Assembly: GCA_002633005.1 (NCBI GenBank)
Contig: NMRA01000012.1
Span: 124,001 to 188,000, forward strand
Direction of reading: 5' to 3'
Length of the DNA stretch: 64,000 nt
From: Phoronis australis
Lineage: Eukaryota; Phoronida; Phoronidae
The position numbers and the translations under genes are program-made. Shown in pieces: positions 52,001 to 63,383 of the stretch. The notes below the pieces were generated by a model, which was given only the letters and a program-made list of their open reading frames with translations, did not search any database and was not told the origin of the DNA. How positions within the stretch are numbered: the stretch's first letter is position 1; each line of letters starts with the position of its first letter.

Positions 52001-55000
52001 TGGTAGTTCTTAAAGTATCATGGGCCCCTATTGTGAAAACAGATGTCAAGTGAATACACGACTACCACCTGGTACCTTGACATTTGAGCTTTTAAGTGTG
52101 ATTACCCGATGTTCATCCTTTGGTCTATAATTGAGAATCACTCTGCTTTTGTGTTTAAAGACCATCTATGTAATGCATCATAGCACTTGCTTCACACATC
52201 TTTGAGTGTTATGGACTATGATGTTTCTTCACTCATTTTTCACAAAATTAATTGCCAAAATCGTCGTTTGTATACACTCACATATAGGTGGCCGCATTGT
52301 GCTATCTTCCCTGTCTGTCCGTCTGATGTCCACTGCTGTATCTTTAAAACTCTTGGACGTATTTTTATAAAATTTTGCTGATGTTCCTTTTCTGGATAAG
52401 ATAATTGGTGTGCCCCCTAGTGTCAAGTTTATTTTTTTACGATTGCCTCAGTTTCTCAACAGATTCTCAAAAAATTGGCAACATCTAGAAAGATGGCGTC
52501 ACCTTTAAGTTTTTGAGTGGATTTGATGTATTTTGTGCATCCTAGTAGTCATTTTTATTGGTTTCTAGTCTTTTGTGCCACCCGTCCCTTCGTAGGCCAA
52601 ACCACTCCAAGAATGATTATGAAAATTGGCATACCATGTGTTCCTTCTGGGAAGAAGATGAATGGCAATGGTTTTTGGATTGTTCTGACCATTGTGGCTT
52701 TCCGTAGTGGCATTTTTGTGTCCATGGCTGTATCTCCAAAATCTTCAGCAGGATATTTGTTAAGTTTGGTAAGTGTAGTTATGTGAAAGTGACAATGGAT
52801 GACGATTTGCAAATAAATCCAACTACTGCTGGCTGTGCCCCCTGGTGACAATTTTATTTTTTCCATTTGTCTCTGTATCTTAAAAGTTTCTGGACAAATT
52901 TTTACAAAATTTGGCTCGCCATGGATGGATCAGACTGCCTCTGTGTTTCCTTGTGGCATTTTTTCCATTTTCCTCTGTATCTTTGGAGTTCCTTGACAGA
53001 GTTTTGCGAAATTCGGCAAATAGTTTTCTAATAAATAGACGATGACACCTTGTTTTCAGATGGATTTATCATAGTGTACGCCTCCTAGTGGCCACTTTTA
53101 TGCGCACACATATTTATATGTGGGTGCATATTGCCGTCATCTCTGTCTGGCCGTCCAGAATCCAGCGTACGCAGCTGTATCTCCTAAACCCCTCACAGTG
53201 AGATTTGGCAGATGTTTTCCTATGAAGCTGACAACGGATGACGGCGCATTTCAAACCTTTCCGGCTATTGGTGTGTCCCCTAGTGGTAATTTTAGTTTTT
53301 TACGTTTACCTCTTTATCTTCGGAGGTCCTAAACAGATTTTCATAAAATTTGGCAGTCAGGCATCTAATAGTAAGATGAGGCTATCCTCTCGTTTTTGGA
53401 TGGATTTGAGGTACTTTGCGCCACTTTGTAACCATGCCATTTTTACTGTTTTCGAGTCTGGTTTTTGGCATCCGCCCCTCTGTCAACCAAACCGCTTTAG
53501 GGATGATTGTGAAAATAGGCATATATGTTCTTACTATGAAGAGCAAAAGGACAGCTGACTATGATTTTCCGATGACTTCGACCACTGTGGCACCACCTAG
53601 TGGCAGTTTTGTATGTTTTTGCGCCCATGGCTATATCTCCTAACAGGGCTCGACGCTATTAAAATCGCCAGGTCGCATTTTGCGACCTAGTCAAAATCCC
53701 AGGTCGCATTTTCAAAATCCAGCTCGCATTTGTAAATGCCAGGTCNCTTGCTTTTACAAGTCATCGGGAGGACTGTTCTCGGTTAGTGTTCTTTTGAACT
53801 TGTATTTGGTAACAACCAAATAACGGTCGCATTAACAAGAGCTGATTCGTATTTGCCGGGTATCTGTTGAGAAGTGTAAAAACTCAGCTCGCATTCGTTG
53901 GAAATTTCAGGTCGCATTTTGCGACTTTATACGAGATGACAAAAATCTCAGCTCGCATTTCCAAATTTCAGGTCGCAAATGCGACCTGCAGCTCGTTATG
54001 TCGAGCCCTGCCTAAACCCTCTGCAGGATCTTTATTAAATTTAGAAAGTGTGTTTATATGAAAGTTGACAACGAACGATGACGACTTTCAGATGGATCCA
54101 ACAAACACTGTGCCTCCTAGTGGCAATTTCATTTTTTTTCTGTTTTCCTCTGTTCCTCTGAAACTGTTGATTTTTATGAAACTTGGTAAATAGCTTTTTA
54201 GTCCTGTTTATGGATAGGTTCGACATATTTTGCGCCTTCTAGTGGCCATTTTTTCTGTTTTTTAGTTTGTTATGATTGCGAAAAATGGCATGTGAAGAGA
54301 ATGGTTGACGATGATTTTCTGGCGATTTCAACTACTGTGGTGCCTCTTAGTGGCAGTTATGTTTTTTGTGCTCATAGCCCCCTTGTGGCAATTTCATTCT
54401 TTTCTGTTTTCCTGTGTTTCTCAGAAGTTCCTTGACAGATTTGTATGAATTTTGGTAAATAGCTTTGATGACATATACCAGTTTTTTGATGGATTTGACA
54501 TATTTTGCGCCCTCTAGTGGCCATTTTTATGAGACAAACATCCCTAGAAGCACACCGTTTGCAATGCTTTCGTGGGGACATATCAACGCTCTGCGTTGCT
54601 CTTGTTTTTATTTTTTAGTCTGTTTTTGGTTACTACCTGTCTATCAGCCAAACAACTCTGAAAATGGTTATGAAAATTGTTAAATGTGTTCCTAATGGAT
54701 AGAGCATGTCTGATAATGATTTTTAGACAGTTTGACTGCTGTGCTACCCCTAGTAGCAGTTTGCTTTGTTGCATTTGCAACTGTTTCTCCTAAGCCCTTG
54801 TAGGATCTTGGCAAGTGTATTTCTGTGAATGTGACAATGGATGACGATTTTTTAATGTATCTGACTACTACTGTGCCTCCTAGTGCCAATTTTATTTTTT
54901 TACGATCCTGACCTGTGTGCTCCTATGGATGAGAGCATTACTGACTTGCTATGTGCCCCCTAGAGACTATTTTAAGTTTACTAGCATTGCTCCCATTAGT

Positions 55001-58000
55001 CAAATGTATGTGCATGTATGCGATGCACAAGGTGGGTACCTATGAATGCTCTGTGAGTGCTCATTTCATATTTAAAGACTGATAACTTCATGTGCGTGCC
55101 CAGGGGGGCTCAAGGGGCTCGAATGAGCCCCCCATTGGGCAAAGTGGGGAAAAAGGTCCACCTCAGAGAAACAAAAACTTTGGAAAAAAGTAGAAAACGA
55201 GACATAAGTCCACTGAAAAGTCAGGAAGTACTTAAATTCGGCGGATACACAATTTATAGCTCTGAACGTACCCGTGAATTTTAGTAAAAGGTCCATATTC
55301 TAATTCAAGCCCCCCCATATTTTAGGTTGGGTGCGCACATGAACTTTACTGTAAATAGTGAAAACTTCCAAATGTTTTATCAAATCTACACACACAGTTC
55401 ACATTGTGTTAGTAATAGATTGAAGTTTCTTTACGTTTGCCATGATATTTGATGAAATAGAATTTCACTTGTCAACCATATTGTGTATTATAAATTATTG
55501 GAGAAATATTGTAATTTGTAAGATGTGTTTTCTTTCAAGTCTGAGTTTAATTTTGCAATTTCTGTTTCAGATGTCAGACCTTTGAGACCTCCAAATAAAA
55601 GGAAATTTGAAACGGAACTAGAAGCTCTCAAGTCAGAAATCCAGGCCAAGGAAACTGAACTTGTATCCTTTTATAACTCCTTTGAAAACATGTTGACAGT
55701 CTGTAAAAAATAAAATTGTTGTGGTCTGTACATTTTGAGCCAGACACTGGCATATGTGATCCCAATGACTAGGTTGTTTTTTGTATCTAATATGAACTTT
55801 TAGCTTATTGTACTAGTGATGATTATTATTGAATTTGTTGAATTCAGTGTCCTTGTGTAATCTACCATTCAGTCACTTGCTTCAGACCCATACCATAAGG
55901 TACAGTAAGATATACAAGTGAAAGGTGTGATCCCATACCCACCTGTGATGTTTGACAATATCTTTAAACAGCTTGTGTGGTCTTGCCAAACTCTGAAGAC
56001 ACTGGCTATGTCACCCAGCCCTGGTTTGCTACATTTTAAACAATGTTTTTACTTTGATAAATCCTGGCACTAGTTATAGTTTGGTTTATCGGAATTAGGT
56101 AAATCCTCAAAAATTTAATTACCTTGAAAACATTTTTGTAAATTTTTTTAATATGCTATGATGTGTTGTTTATCAGTTTACATTAAAAAATAGTATGTAT
56201 GTGCTGTTCTCAAAATCTATATTTACATTGTTGTGGACTTTAAGTTTAAATCTAGAAAGGCTTACAAAGTGACTCTCAGAAAGGTGACGGAATTGCAAGC
56301 GAACTGAAGAAAATACGCATTGAGAAGAGCACATTCATCGAAAAGCGCAACCAGATGGATACAGATTTACGAGCATTAAATCAAGAAATAACTAAAAAGG
56401 TACTTGTTTAACTAGGACGCTTGCCAGAGGTAATGCGTTGACAAGCTAAATGTATGAGGAAAGGTGAGATTTGACACACTTTGGCCAATTTTTGGGGCAG
56501 ATGCTCACCTTTTGGGTGATTCGGGGGTGCCAAATATAGAGTGAAAGTATGCATCATAAGACTAAAGAATGCACTTTCTCAAACACCAGTTTCTGCGGAG
56601 GATGCATTGCATGTTAGAAGAAAGTTTTCTTTAAATTTTCCATTAATAGCAAATTTTGCATTGAAATATTTTTCGAGTGACTTTAGTAACTTGCAAATAT
56701 GCTATTATGTTTTATTCATTGTAAACTTGGTTACGCTGGTTCTGTTGCCACATGCATTTTCATTTTGTGACATTGTTACATGTGATAGTGCCTGTCATCA
56801 CCCTTCTTGACCAGCTGGATATTGACTAGGTGGTATAGAATGTTGTTCCTCACCATAGGAGAATATGTGAGATAAGTGTGCTACGTAAGTTAAATGGGAA
56901 GGTAGTATCTTTGATTTCATTTTTGATTAAATTCAATTTTCCGGTTATCCTAAATAAATTTTCATTTATAATAAAATTCATTCGAGCTCTAATCAGTTAT
57001 GCATGCGTCACCCTGGAAATGATGTTCGCGGCACGAATCATTCCCTCCTCCCACCATTGTTTACATGGTTACACTTCACGCTGTGTTTGACATTGGATGC
57101 GTCATTTTGTTAATCTTTTTATAATATGTTGGATCATTATTTCCCTTTCTCTGACTCTTACGGGTATTCCTGTTTTGTACTGGGATGCAACCATTTTGAG
57201 CTCTCAAAGTAGTGAAGTTCCATTTCACCGATTTCTAGTGGATGACAATATCCATGCGAAGTGGCTTGTTTGTGTCAAGACTATGTTGAGAGCGGCAAAC
57301 ATTTCTTGCCATAAGATTATGAAGGGAACATGTACACAACGGGCATAAAGGTACCTGCTGACCATGTTCTGAAAAGGGATATTTCTCATCTGTGCTCTGT
57401 TGCCACGTCATATTAGTGCTTTTTGAAATGCAAAGCATTGTGAGCTGCAGCCACTGTAGTGACTCAAGGCCACGAAGTTGATGTCACCCGTGTGAAGGGT
57501 CACCGCGGCGTTCAAGGCCAGCAACCAGCATAGCTTTGCCATCTACAAGTTTCGTGTTTTCTTAATGACTCTAGCCATTTCCCGTCCACCGCAGATCAAA
57601 CAATGGCTTAATCCCTCTCAAATGAGTTCCAGTTTCATTCGAAAATACTTGTTGAGGGCAAATAATTGTGGCAGTTTTTGGAAAATGTATACTGGTCTAT
57701 CAACATTTTCACAATGATTTGTTGGGCAAAAAGGTGGCAAGGTGTGATATGGTTTGTGAACGTCGTTTTCAGACTGATGTGTGCATAACTAATTAGAACC
57801 TGGGAATTTAACCAACTCAAAGATTTATTGAGGATAAGCAGAAAAGTGTAATTTACCCAAAAATGACACTAAAAGGGTTGCCTTACTTTTTAACTTACAG
57901 TAGGCATTTTTACGTGTGAGACTGGTCCTTTGCAAGCGCCATCTAGTGAATTTCAAGTTTCTCATTAGTTGAGGCGGCTTAGCTGTCCAATTCAATCGGA

Positions 58001-61000
58001 ACAGAAAATGGTTTCCTCATACCCTTAGCAAGTAGTCAAAATTGGAGACAAAAATATGGTGTTGGCAGATTCCTTTGCACAACCACATTTGTTTCAAACT
58101 GGCAAAATTCAACAAAAACTACTTTTTAAAATCTGAAGCTCATGCAATTTCCCATAGAGAAATGTCAAGAGTAAGATTCAAGATGGCAGAATCTCCTGGA
58201 CTACCCAAGCACAGTGTCGTTACATTTTCCAACCCTATTTGACTCTCTCCACTTAATCAACCTGTTGAATAGAAACCACGGTCACACCTAGGGATCCTTT
58301 GTTTTTTGCATTTATGATATTTAACTGGTAGTGATAATCTAGTATTACAACCAATCTGCTTCACATTTGTAGAAAGTTGCAATATCAAAGTTGGAGGTCA
58401 ACTTGTCTTACAAGAGCGAAGCAAGAGTAGATGACAGAATAAGGTAATGAACTTGTGGGGTCTGTTCCATGCTACTTGTGGCATTGTAGTGATTATATAC
58501 TGTTTATCTTCAAGTGATCTGGATCCAATGATATACTGTATACCTTCAAGTTGTCTAGATCCAATCATATGCTGTATACCTTCAAGTATTGTGGATCCAA
58601 TCATATACCGTATACCTTCAAGTGATCTGGATCCAATAATATACTGTACTCCTGCTTTTGAGTGATCTGTATCCAATCATATGCTGTATACCTTCAGTTG
58701 GTCTGGATCCAATCATATGCTGTATACCTTCAAGTATTGTGGATCCAATCATATACTGTATGCCTTCAAGTGATCTGGATCCAATAATATATTGTAAACG
58801 TTCAAGTGGTCTGGATCCAATGATATACTGTATACCTTCAAGTTGTCTAGATCCAATCCTATGCTGTATACCTTCAAGTGATCTGGATCCATTAATATAC
58901 TGTATGCTTTTGAGTGATCTGTATCCAATCATATGCTGTATACCTTCAGTTGGTCTGGATCCAATCATATACCGTATACCTTCAAGTGGTTTGGATCCAA
59001 TCATATACTGTATACCTTCAAGTGATCTGGATCCAATAATATACTGTACTCCTTCAAGTGGTCTGATCCAATCATATGCTGTATACCTTCAAGTAGTGTG
59101 GATCCAATCGTATACTGTATACCTTCAAGTGGTTTGGATCCAATCATATACTGTATACCTTCAAATGATCTGGATCCAATAATATATTGTAAACGTTCAA
59201 GTGGTCTGGATCCAATTATATACTGTATACCTTCAAGAGTTCTAGATCCAATTATATACTGTATACCTGGATCTAATTACAAGGCTCTCAGTGACCTTTT
59301 TGTTTTAATTTCAGACTTTCATTTTATGGCGTATTTGTATGTCATTGAGCTTGAAATAATTATCAAAGCTCAACAAAAGTGTGTTAATTAGTAAACTTGC
59401 ATGTTACAAACAACCAATACTTTGATTACTGGCCAAGGTGTTTAGCAAATATTTCATCGTAGTGTGATTTGACAGACGACCTATGGGAAACGACATGAAC
59501 TTCGAAATATCATTTTCTTAGAGAAGGGAAGTGTGACAGGGCCGTGTGTAGACCAGCCATTTGTGGTGAATGTCACTTGAAAAGGAGTGGCTGACAGTTC
59601 TAAAAGTGTCAGGTGCATTGTATTTGAGCTGTTGACTCAACTTCTCATGGAAATACACCGAGAGAAGTGACCTTGTGCGTTTCTAATAATACAACACGCC
59701 ATCCCACTTTTCAAACAGTCTGAATACCGTTAAACCCCTAGTCTCTAGTGGCAATTTTAGTTAGTCTAGTATCTGTTTTTGCAACTGCCTCGGCATTTGC
59801 CAAACCCTTGAAAGACATTTTTATGAAATTTGTGAGAGCTGTATTTCTGCTAAGGATAGATAACATCCTTGAATTTTCACACAAATCCAAGAAGTGTTAT
59901 GCCTACTGGTTGCAAGGTACTAATTACAAATAGCATCCGACTAATTTCCAAATTGATTGAAAAGTCTTCACGAAACAAAATCTTTTTGCCGATTCTGACT
60001 TCTAACACTTTGAATGTATCTGTCAGGAAATGACATCTATCTCTTACTTCCTGTGGGTACTTTAGATCATAAGTGGCTTATTAAGGTAGGTGGATACACA
60101 AAAAAATTAATTTTGACTTTTTTTTACATTTTCATATCATCCTAATCTTTAATTATTGATGCACAGTATACTGAAGAAAAATAAAATCATTCTGAAAATC
60201 CAAAGTTGTTTTTTTAGCTATATTTGACCAAACCTCAGTAAGTCATATGGCTTGAGTGCTCACCAGCTCAGTGATTGACAACTGGGGCCGAGCTTATATA
60301 CAAGGACACTAGCTCAAATCTAACCCTGTCAACAAGCATTGCGTAACCGGGCAATCGAGAGTGATGTACCAGCTGATATTGGTGTTGTAGCAAGACCAAG
60401 AATAAAACAATTCTATTTTTGACCATGTGAAAGTTAGTAGTGAAATGGTGAACTAGCTCCTGTTCCGAGCCTGAGCCTGTTTGTCTATCTGCAAAAAAAA
60501 TTAAGTTGAGTACGCCAAGCCCTACCGAAGCCATCACTGCACTCAGCTTGAGGAGTCCGTGCAGAAATTGTGCATGTATAAGAGAAGTCGGTAATATAAG
60601 GTCAGTTGTCTTGCGAGAGGACGCTGAGTGTCGACGTGGGTGGTGTTGCACGATTCGGTGAGAGTGCATACACGCGCTGTGAAGACAAGCCGCGCGCGCG
60701 ACACATGGACAACTACATGCCGTCAGAGTAGAGTCTTCGCAGATAAACCGTGCTTCTGTGCTGGGAACGTGCCGTGGAGAAACTAGGTTGTCAAACCCAG
60801 AGGATTTTTAACTTGCCACTGGCCGTAACCCAAAGAATTAGAGAAATGACCCAGTGTTCAACATAACAAAAATTTTTCTAGTGCATAGATTCAAACGTAA
60901 CCCTGAATTAAAACTCATGATATTATACGATTTTAGAGGAAAGCAATATAAGAAACTTTAGTAACTTGAGAACCTCACCCAAGCGGCGCTATTTGCGCAG

Positions 61001-62307
61001 AAAGTGATATTTTCTTATCCCAAAGTCCATTCGGTACAGGCACGTAAAAATGTTGAACCATTACTATGAAAGTAGTTCTTTATCCTCGTCGCCAATATTG
61101 TTATGTAGGCAGTAACGCGGCGATTTGATATAACACATATATTGGTTGATGATAATATTGGAATACTAACAAATAGGTCTGTGTAATATAGTTAGAGAGT
61201 CTTTTACAAACTGAGTGGAGAGTTCAGATGAATCGTATAAACAATCAACACATGGTGGTCGGCACACCAGTACAGCAGACAATAGATCAACGCTAAGCTC
61301 CGCCCACGTGACAGCCATATTTGTTTTGGTCGTCTGTCGTGCATCACAAGTTCGAAAAAATGATTAAAATTACGCTGTAAACAAACAGGTATGTCACATT
61401 TTCTAAATATGAAGTAAATATCAGCTTTATTTCTAGTACTTCAACAAAAATTGGAACATAATGACCACGCATTCTGAACGAAATTTGATCTCAAGTGGCA
61501 ATCGATGACCGCTTAACTTCAAAGCCGTTTTTCTCGGCTCGTGATTTCAGGATATTGACACGATTCTCAGGCCTATTTTTCCACAACCCGTGGGTCAATT
61601 TTAACGAAAGTTGCAAATTTGAAATCCTCTTGGACTGAAGTAAAATCGCGTGCCAGGGTTTTTTGATAAATGGACCAGATTTTTAGTTATTAGAGGGAAA
61701 GTGACCAAATGACAAAAAGTGGCGTGCTTGCCCCAACTCACACACAAAAAATGCCACAAAATCAAGATCATAATGATTTTGTACAGATATTTGGTATGGA
61801 TATGTAGAATATTGCGTAAGGAAATAGTTGATGATGATCCCTGTGCATTTTGAAAAAAAATTCGAGGTAAAATTGGATTTGTTGAAAATTAAAAAATACG
61901 ATTTAAAAAAAAAACGAACTACAAAAAAACATTTTTTTTCGATTTTTGTCACTTTCAGAATCATGTCTAACTAGTTAAAACTCCCTTTTTACTCATTTTA
62001 GTTAGGAACCTGGAGATTTGATCAGTGTATACACCTACCTTAAGTAGCCTAACTCTGTTACATGATTGTAACAAGTATTCTTAGTCGGTCGCTATGTGCG
62101 ATATACCAATGTGCGCTCATGTCACTATTTTGCATTGCTGTTGTTACTGATATCAGTAATAATGCTGCAGTTATATATATCAGTTGTGTTGTGTTGTTTG
62201 TCCAGGCGTCTAGAGGCTCAGCTAAAGTTCCACAACTTTAAACTGAGTGAAGAGAAGAAAATCGTATCTGAAGTCAATGCATTGACCCGTTCAAAGAAAG
62301 TGCTGAG
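48966..62307 (+). CDS. BFR1 / proton-pump-interactor-like coiled-coil protein, 5' part (partial)
   Basis: Five coding exons fit in phase: 48966-49026, 55571-55662, 56256-56399, 58373-58443, 62206-62307, giving about 156 residues before leaving the visible part. Features: an acidic start (MMQEAQEETQGDEDSE), then RPPNKRKFETELEALKSEI, a charged heptad-rich stretch (KIRIEKSTFIEKRNQM), then SYKSEARVDDRIRRLEAQL and FKLSEEKKIVSEVNALTRSK. The pattern 'YKS...DDRI..LE....... L.EEK.I..E...L..SK' is that of yeast Bfr1 (polysome/mRNP-associated) and plant proton-pump interactors. Function in animals is not inferred. The donor choice GG|GTAGGT in exon 1 is forced: using AG|GTAAAA brings a stop. The exon 2 donor CTT|GTATCC is weak but keeps the frame. 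No further exon was recognised to 64000, so the gene continues off the right edge. Confidence 0.8.
49752..50000 (-). repeat. Dispersed repeat R2, copy 3 (inverted)
   Basis: The reverse complement matches 46490-46722 over nearly its whole length. Its outer end is a hairpin (GTCTCTATCC AGAATAGAGAC). Confidence 0.75.
51150..51330 (+). repeat. Dispersed repeat R2, copy 4 (diverged)
   Basis: Shares GCAGGAGTATTTGTTT, CATAATTTGCCGAAAAGCA, TCCGGCATAT and ACCGTCTCTAC with the other copies. Confidence 0.6.
52390..54960. repeat. CTCF-motif-like repeat array 2 (BFR1-like intron 1)
   Basis: More than ten diverged monomers of about 110-190 bp, each with a TGYGCCYYCTAGTGGCMATTTT phrase followed by TTTTCCTCTGTATCTYWGRAGTTCCTTGACAGATTT-like sequence and GACRATGGATGACGATTT. 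Strong cores: 54507-54522 (GCGCCCTCTAGTGGCC), 54232-54247, 53079-53093, 54110-54124. All in one orientation. Interrupted by the element at 53648-54010. The same family appears at 22630-23560 and in part at 59740-59850. Confidence 0.75.
53648..54010. mobile_element. CAGGGCTCGAC-ended element nested in the CTCF-like array
   Basis: Inverted ends CAGGGCTCGAC / GTCGAGCCCTG flanked by CCTAA (5 bp) on both sides. The interior is several copies of CAGGTCGCATTTTGCGACCT-like palindromes. One N at 53746. Related to 21385-21600. Confidence 0.7.
55087..55343. mobile_element. Short element with TTCATGTGCG inverted ends
   Basis: TTCATGTGCGTGCCCA and TGGGTGCGCACATGAA are inverted with two mismatches, bounding 257 bp. 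G-runs near both ends. Non-coding. Confidence 0.5.
55571..55662 (+). CDS. BFR1-like exon 2
   Basis: The exon follows a strong TTTCTGTTTCAG acceptor and encodes DVRPLRPPNKRKFETEL then EALKSEIQAKETEL. Past CTT the frame runs into a non-conserved sequence and a stop, so the splice at 55662 is preferred. Confidence 0.8.
56256..56399 (+). CDS. BFR1-like exon 3
   Basis: A 144-nt phase-0 exon (TCTAG acceptor with an in-frame TAG just before it, AAG|GTACTT donor). It encodes GLQSDSQKGDGIASELKKIR and EKRNQMDTDLRALNQEITKK. Confidence 0.8.
58373..58443 (+). CDS. BFR1-like exon 4
   Basis: A 71-nt exon (TTTGTAG acceptor, AAG|GTAATG donor, phase 2 end). It encodes VAISKLEVNLSYKSEARVDD, with the family's YKS..E.DDRI motif. 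A 36-bp satellite begins about 45 bp downstream. Confidence 0.84.
58486..59275. repeat. 36-bp minisatellite, about 22 copies, open on both strands
   Basis: Unit of the type GGATCCAATCATATACTG + TATACCTTCAAGTGATCT, 36 bp (12 codons). Some units carry small changes and indels. Because the period is a multiple of three, the plus strand reads DPIIYCIPSSDL repeats and the minus strand IQYMIGSRSLEG repeats. It sits in intron 4 of the BFR1-like gene, 45 bp after exon 4. Confidence 0.93.
60085..62039. mobile_element. TTAA-flanked element, long copy (1955 bp)
   Basis: Same inverted ends and TTAA flanks (60081-60084, 62040-62043) as the short copy, with an extra about 1.54 kb interior (60284-61827). 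The interior has a GC-rich patch around 60600-60780 and a CCGCCCACGTGAC phrase near 61300, but no recognisable transposase; the 133-codon minus frame at 60268-60669 has no family resemblance. Located in intron 4 of the BFR1-like gene. Confidence 0.85.
62206..62307 (+). CDS. BFR1-like exon 5
   Basis: A 102-nt exon (TGTCCAG acceptor, GAG|GTAAAG donor, phase 2). It encodes RLEAQLKFHNFKLSEEKKIV and EVNALTRSKKVL, the most diagnostic segment of this family (L.EEK.I..E...L...K). Confidence 0.86.
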
Positions 62308-62431
62308 GTAAAGTGTTACAGTTGTATATAATAATAATAATACGTTTATTTGTATTGAAGGCCACTGGCCCAAAGTACAATAAACAAAACAATTAATCAG
62401 GCACATTTGCACAAGCAGTCAACCCATTTCA

Positions 62432-62932
62432 CAGCTTGGAATTTTCCGCGGAAACGCGGATTTCCGCTTTTTTCAAATGTTCTGTCCGCGCATTTTATTA
62501 TATTTCCGCGTAAAAAAAATGGGATTTGATATAAAATTTCTGCGGCAAATTCCTTACCGCGGCGTTGCAGACGACGTTCACCTCGAAAAGCGGAAGTTGC
62601 TCTTTATGTTTCGGAGGAACGTAAATTGTCAACATTGCCGGGGCATCTGGGATAGCGTGGTGGGATTTTCAATGGCGTCTCGTGTTATTGTAAACCGCGG
62701 CGACAAATACTACGGCTCTGCAGCCAAAAATGTTTGGGTTGGGAGTGGACGGACTAGCTAAAAGGCCGCAGACACATGCTACGGATGGTGGTAACGGTTT
62801 TTTTATTTTTTTTTAGTCCTCCCGATTTTTTCCGGGGAAAGGTGCTCATCGACCATATCAAGGCTGGGTAGCGCGCATGATTTGGACCGTAAAAGTTTCC
62901 GCGTTTTTTGTCACTGGTCATTCCAAGCCCTG
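62432..62932. mobile_element. hAT-like non-autonomous element, 501 bp
   Basis: Ends CAGCTTGGAATTTTCCGCGG and GTCATTCCAAGCCCTG are inverted, flanked by CCATTTCA / CCATTTAA (7 of 8 match), as expected of hAT 8-bp duplications. Rich in TTCCGCG. An 80-codon frame inside (62520-62759) has no recognised domain. Confidence 0.7.
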
Positions 62933-63043
62933 CCATTTAAGAGTTGTTCTTGTCTTTTAAGGGCAAAATACACCTATTTAACAGCAGATATATCTGGATT
63001 AACGAGCAGGCGTATTCAGGATTCTTGAGTTGGATGCCTCCAT

Positions 63044-63383
63044 GAGACATGATTAAAAGACACAAGATATTTCGAAACTTACTTGTTTCATTCTTAAGTG
63101 GAAGTAAAATGTGACAACCTTTGGTATCCTTGGAACAAGTATTGGAGTTCATTTTGGTTGTATTCGAGAAGCCTGTTTTGAATAGCAGCAAACATTGTCG
63201 TGCCTTGTTTGCGTGACTTTCCTGTTACCATCTCTTTTTGTCACTCTTTGCAGTATTTCACACTTGTGCTATTGTGTATGTTACTAGCTTTTGCCCTGTG
63301 GTGGTAGTGCTGCGTCATTTTATTTCCACTTGAGAATGAAACAAGTATGTTTCGAAATATCGTGTGTCTTTTAGTCATGTCTC
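63044..63383. mobile_element. Foldback element with about 71-bp arms
   Basis: Left arm 63044-63114 and right arm 63313-63383 are near-perfect inverted copies (GAGACATGAYTAAAAGACAC, GATATTTCGAAAC, ACTTGTTTCATTCT). Spacer about 200 bp, non-coding. Confidence 0.75.

Noticed and set aside
58398-59391. Repetitive open frames on both strands that could be a 12-residue repeat protein
   Set aside because: A 36-bp satellite keeps any frame open. No splice sites or flanking coding sequence support a protein, and it lies in an intron.
60268-60669. 133-codon minus-strand frame inside the TTAA element as a transposase
   Set aside because: Too short, no DDD/DDE-type motifs, and it crosses the boundary between the element's arm and interior.
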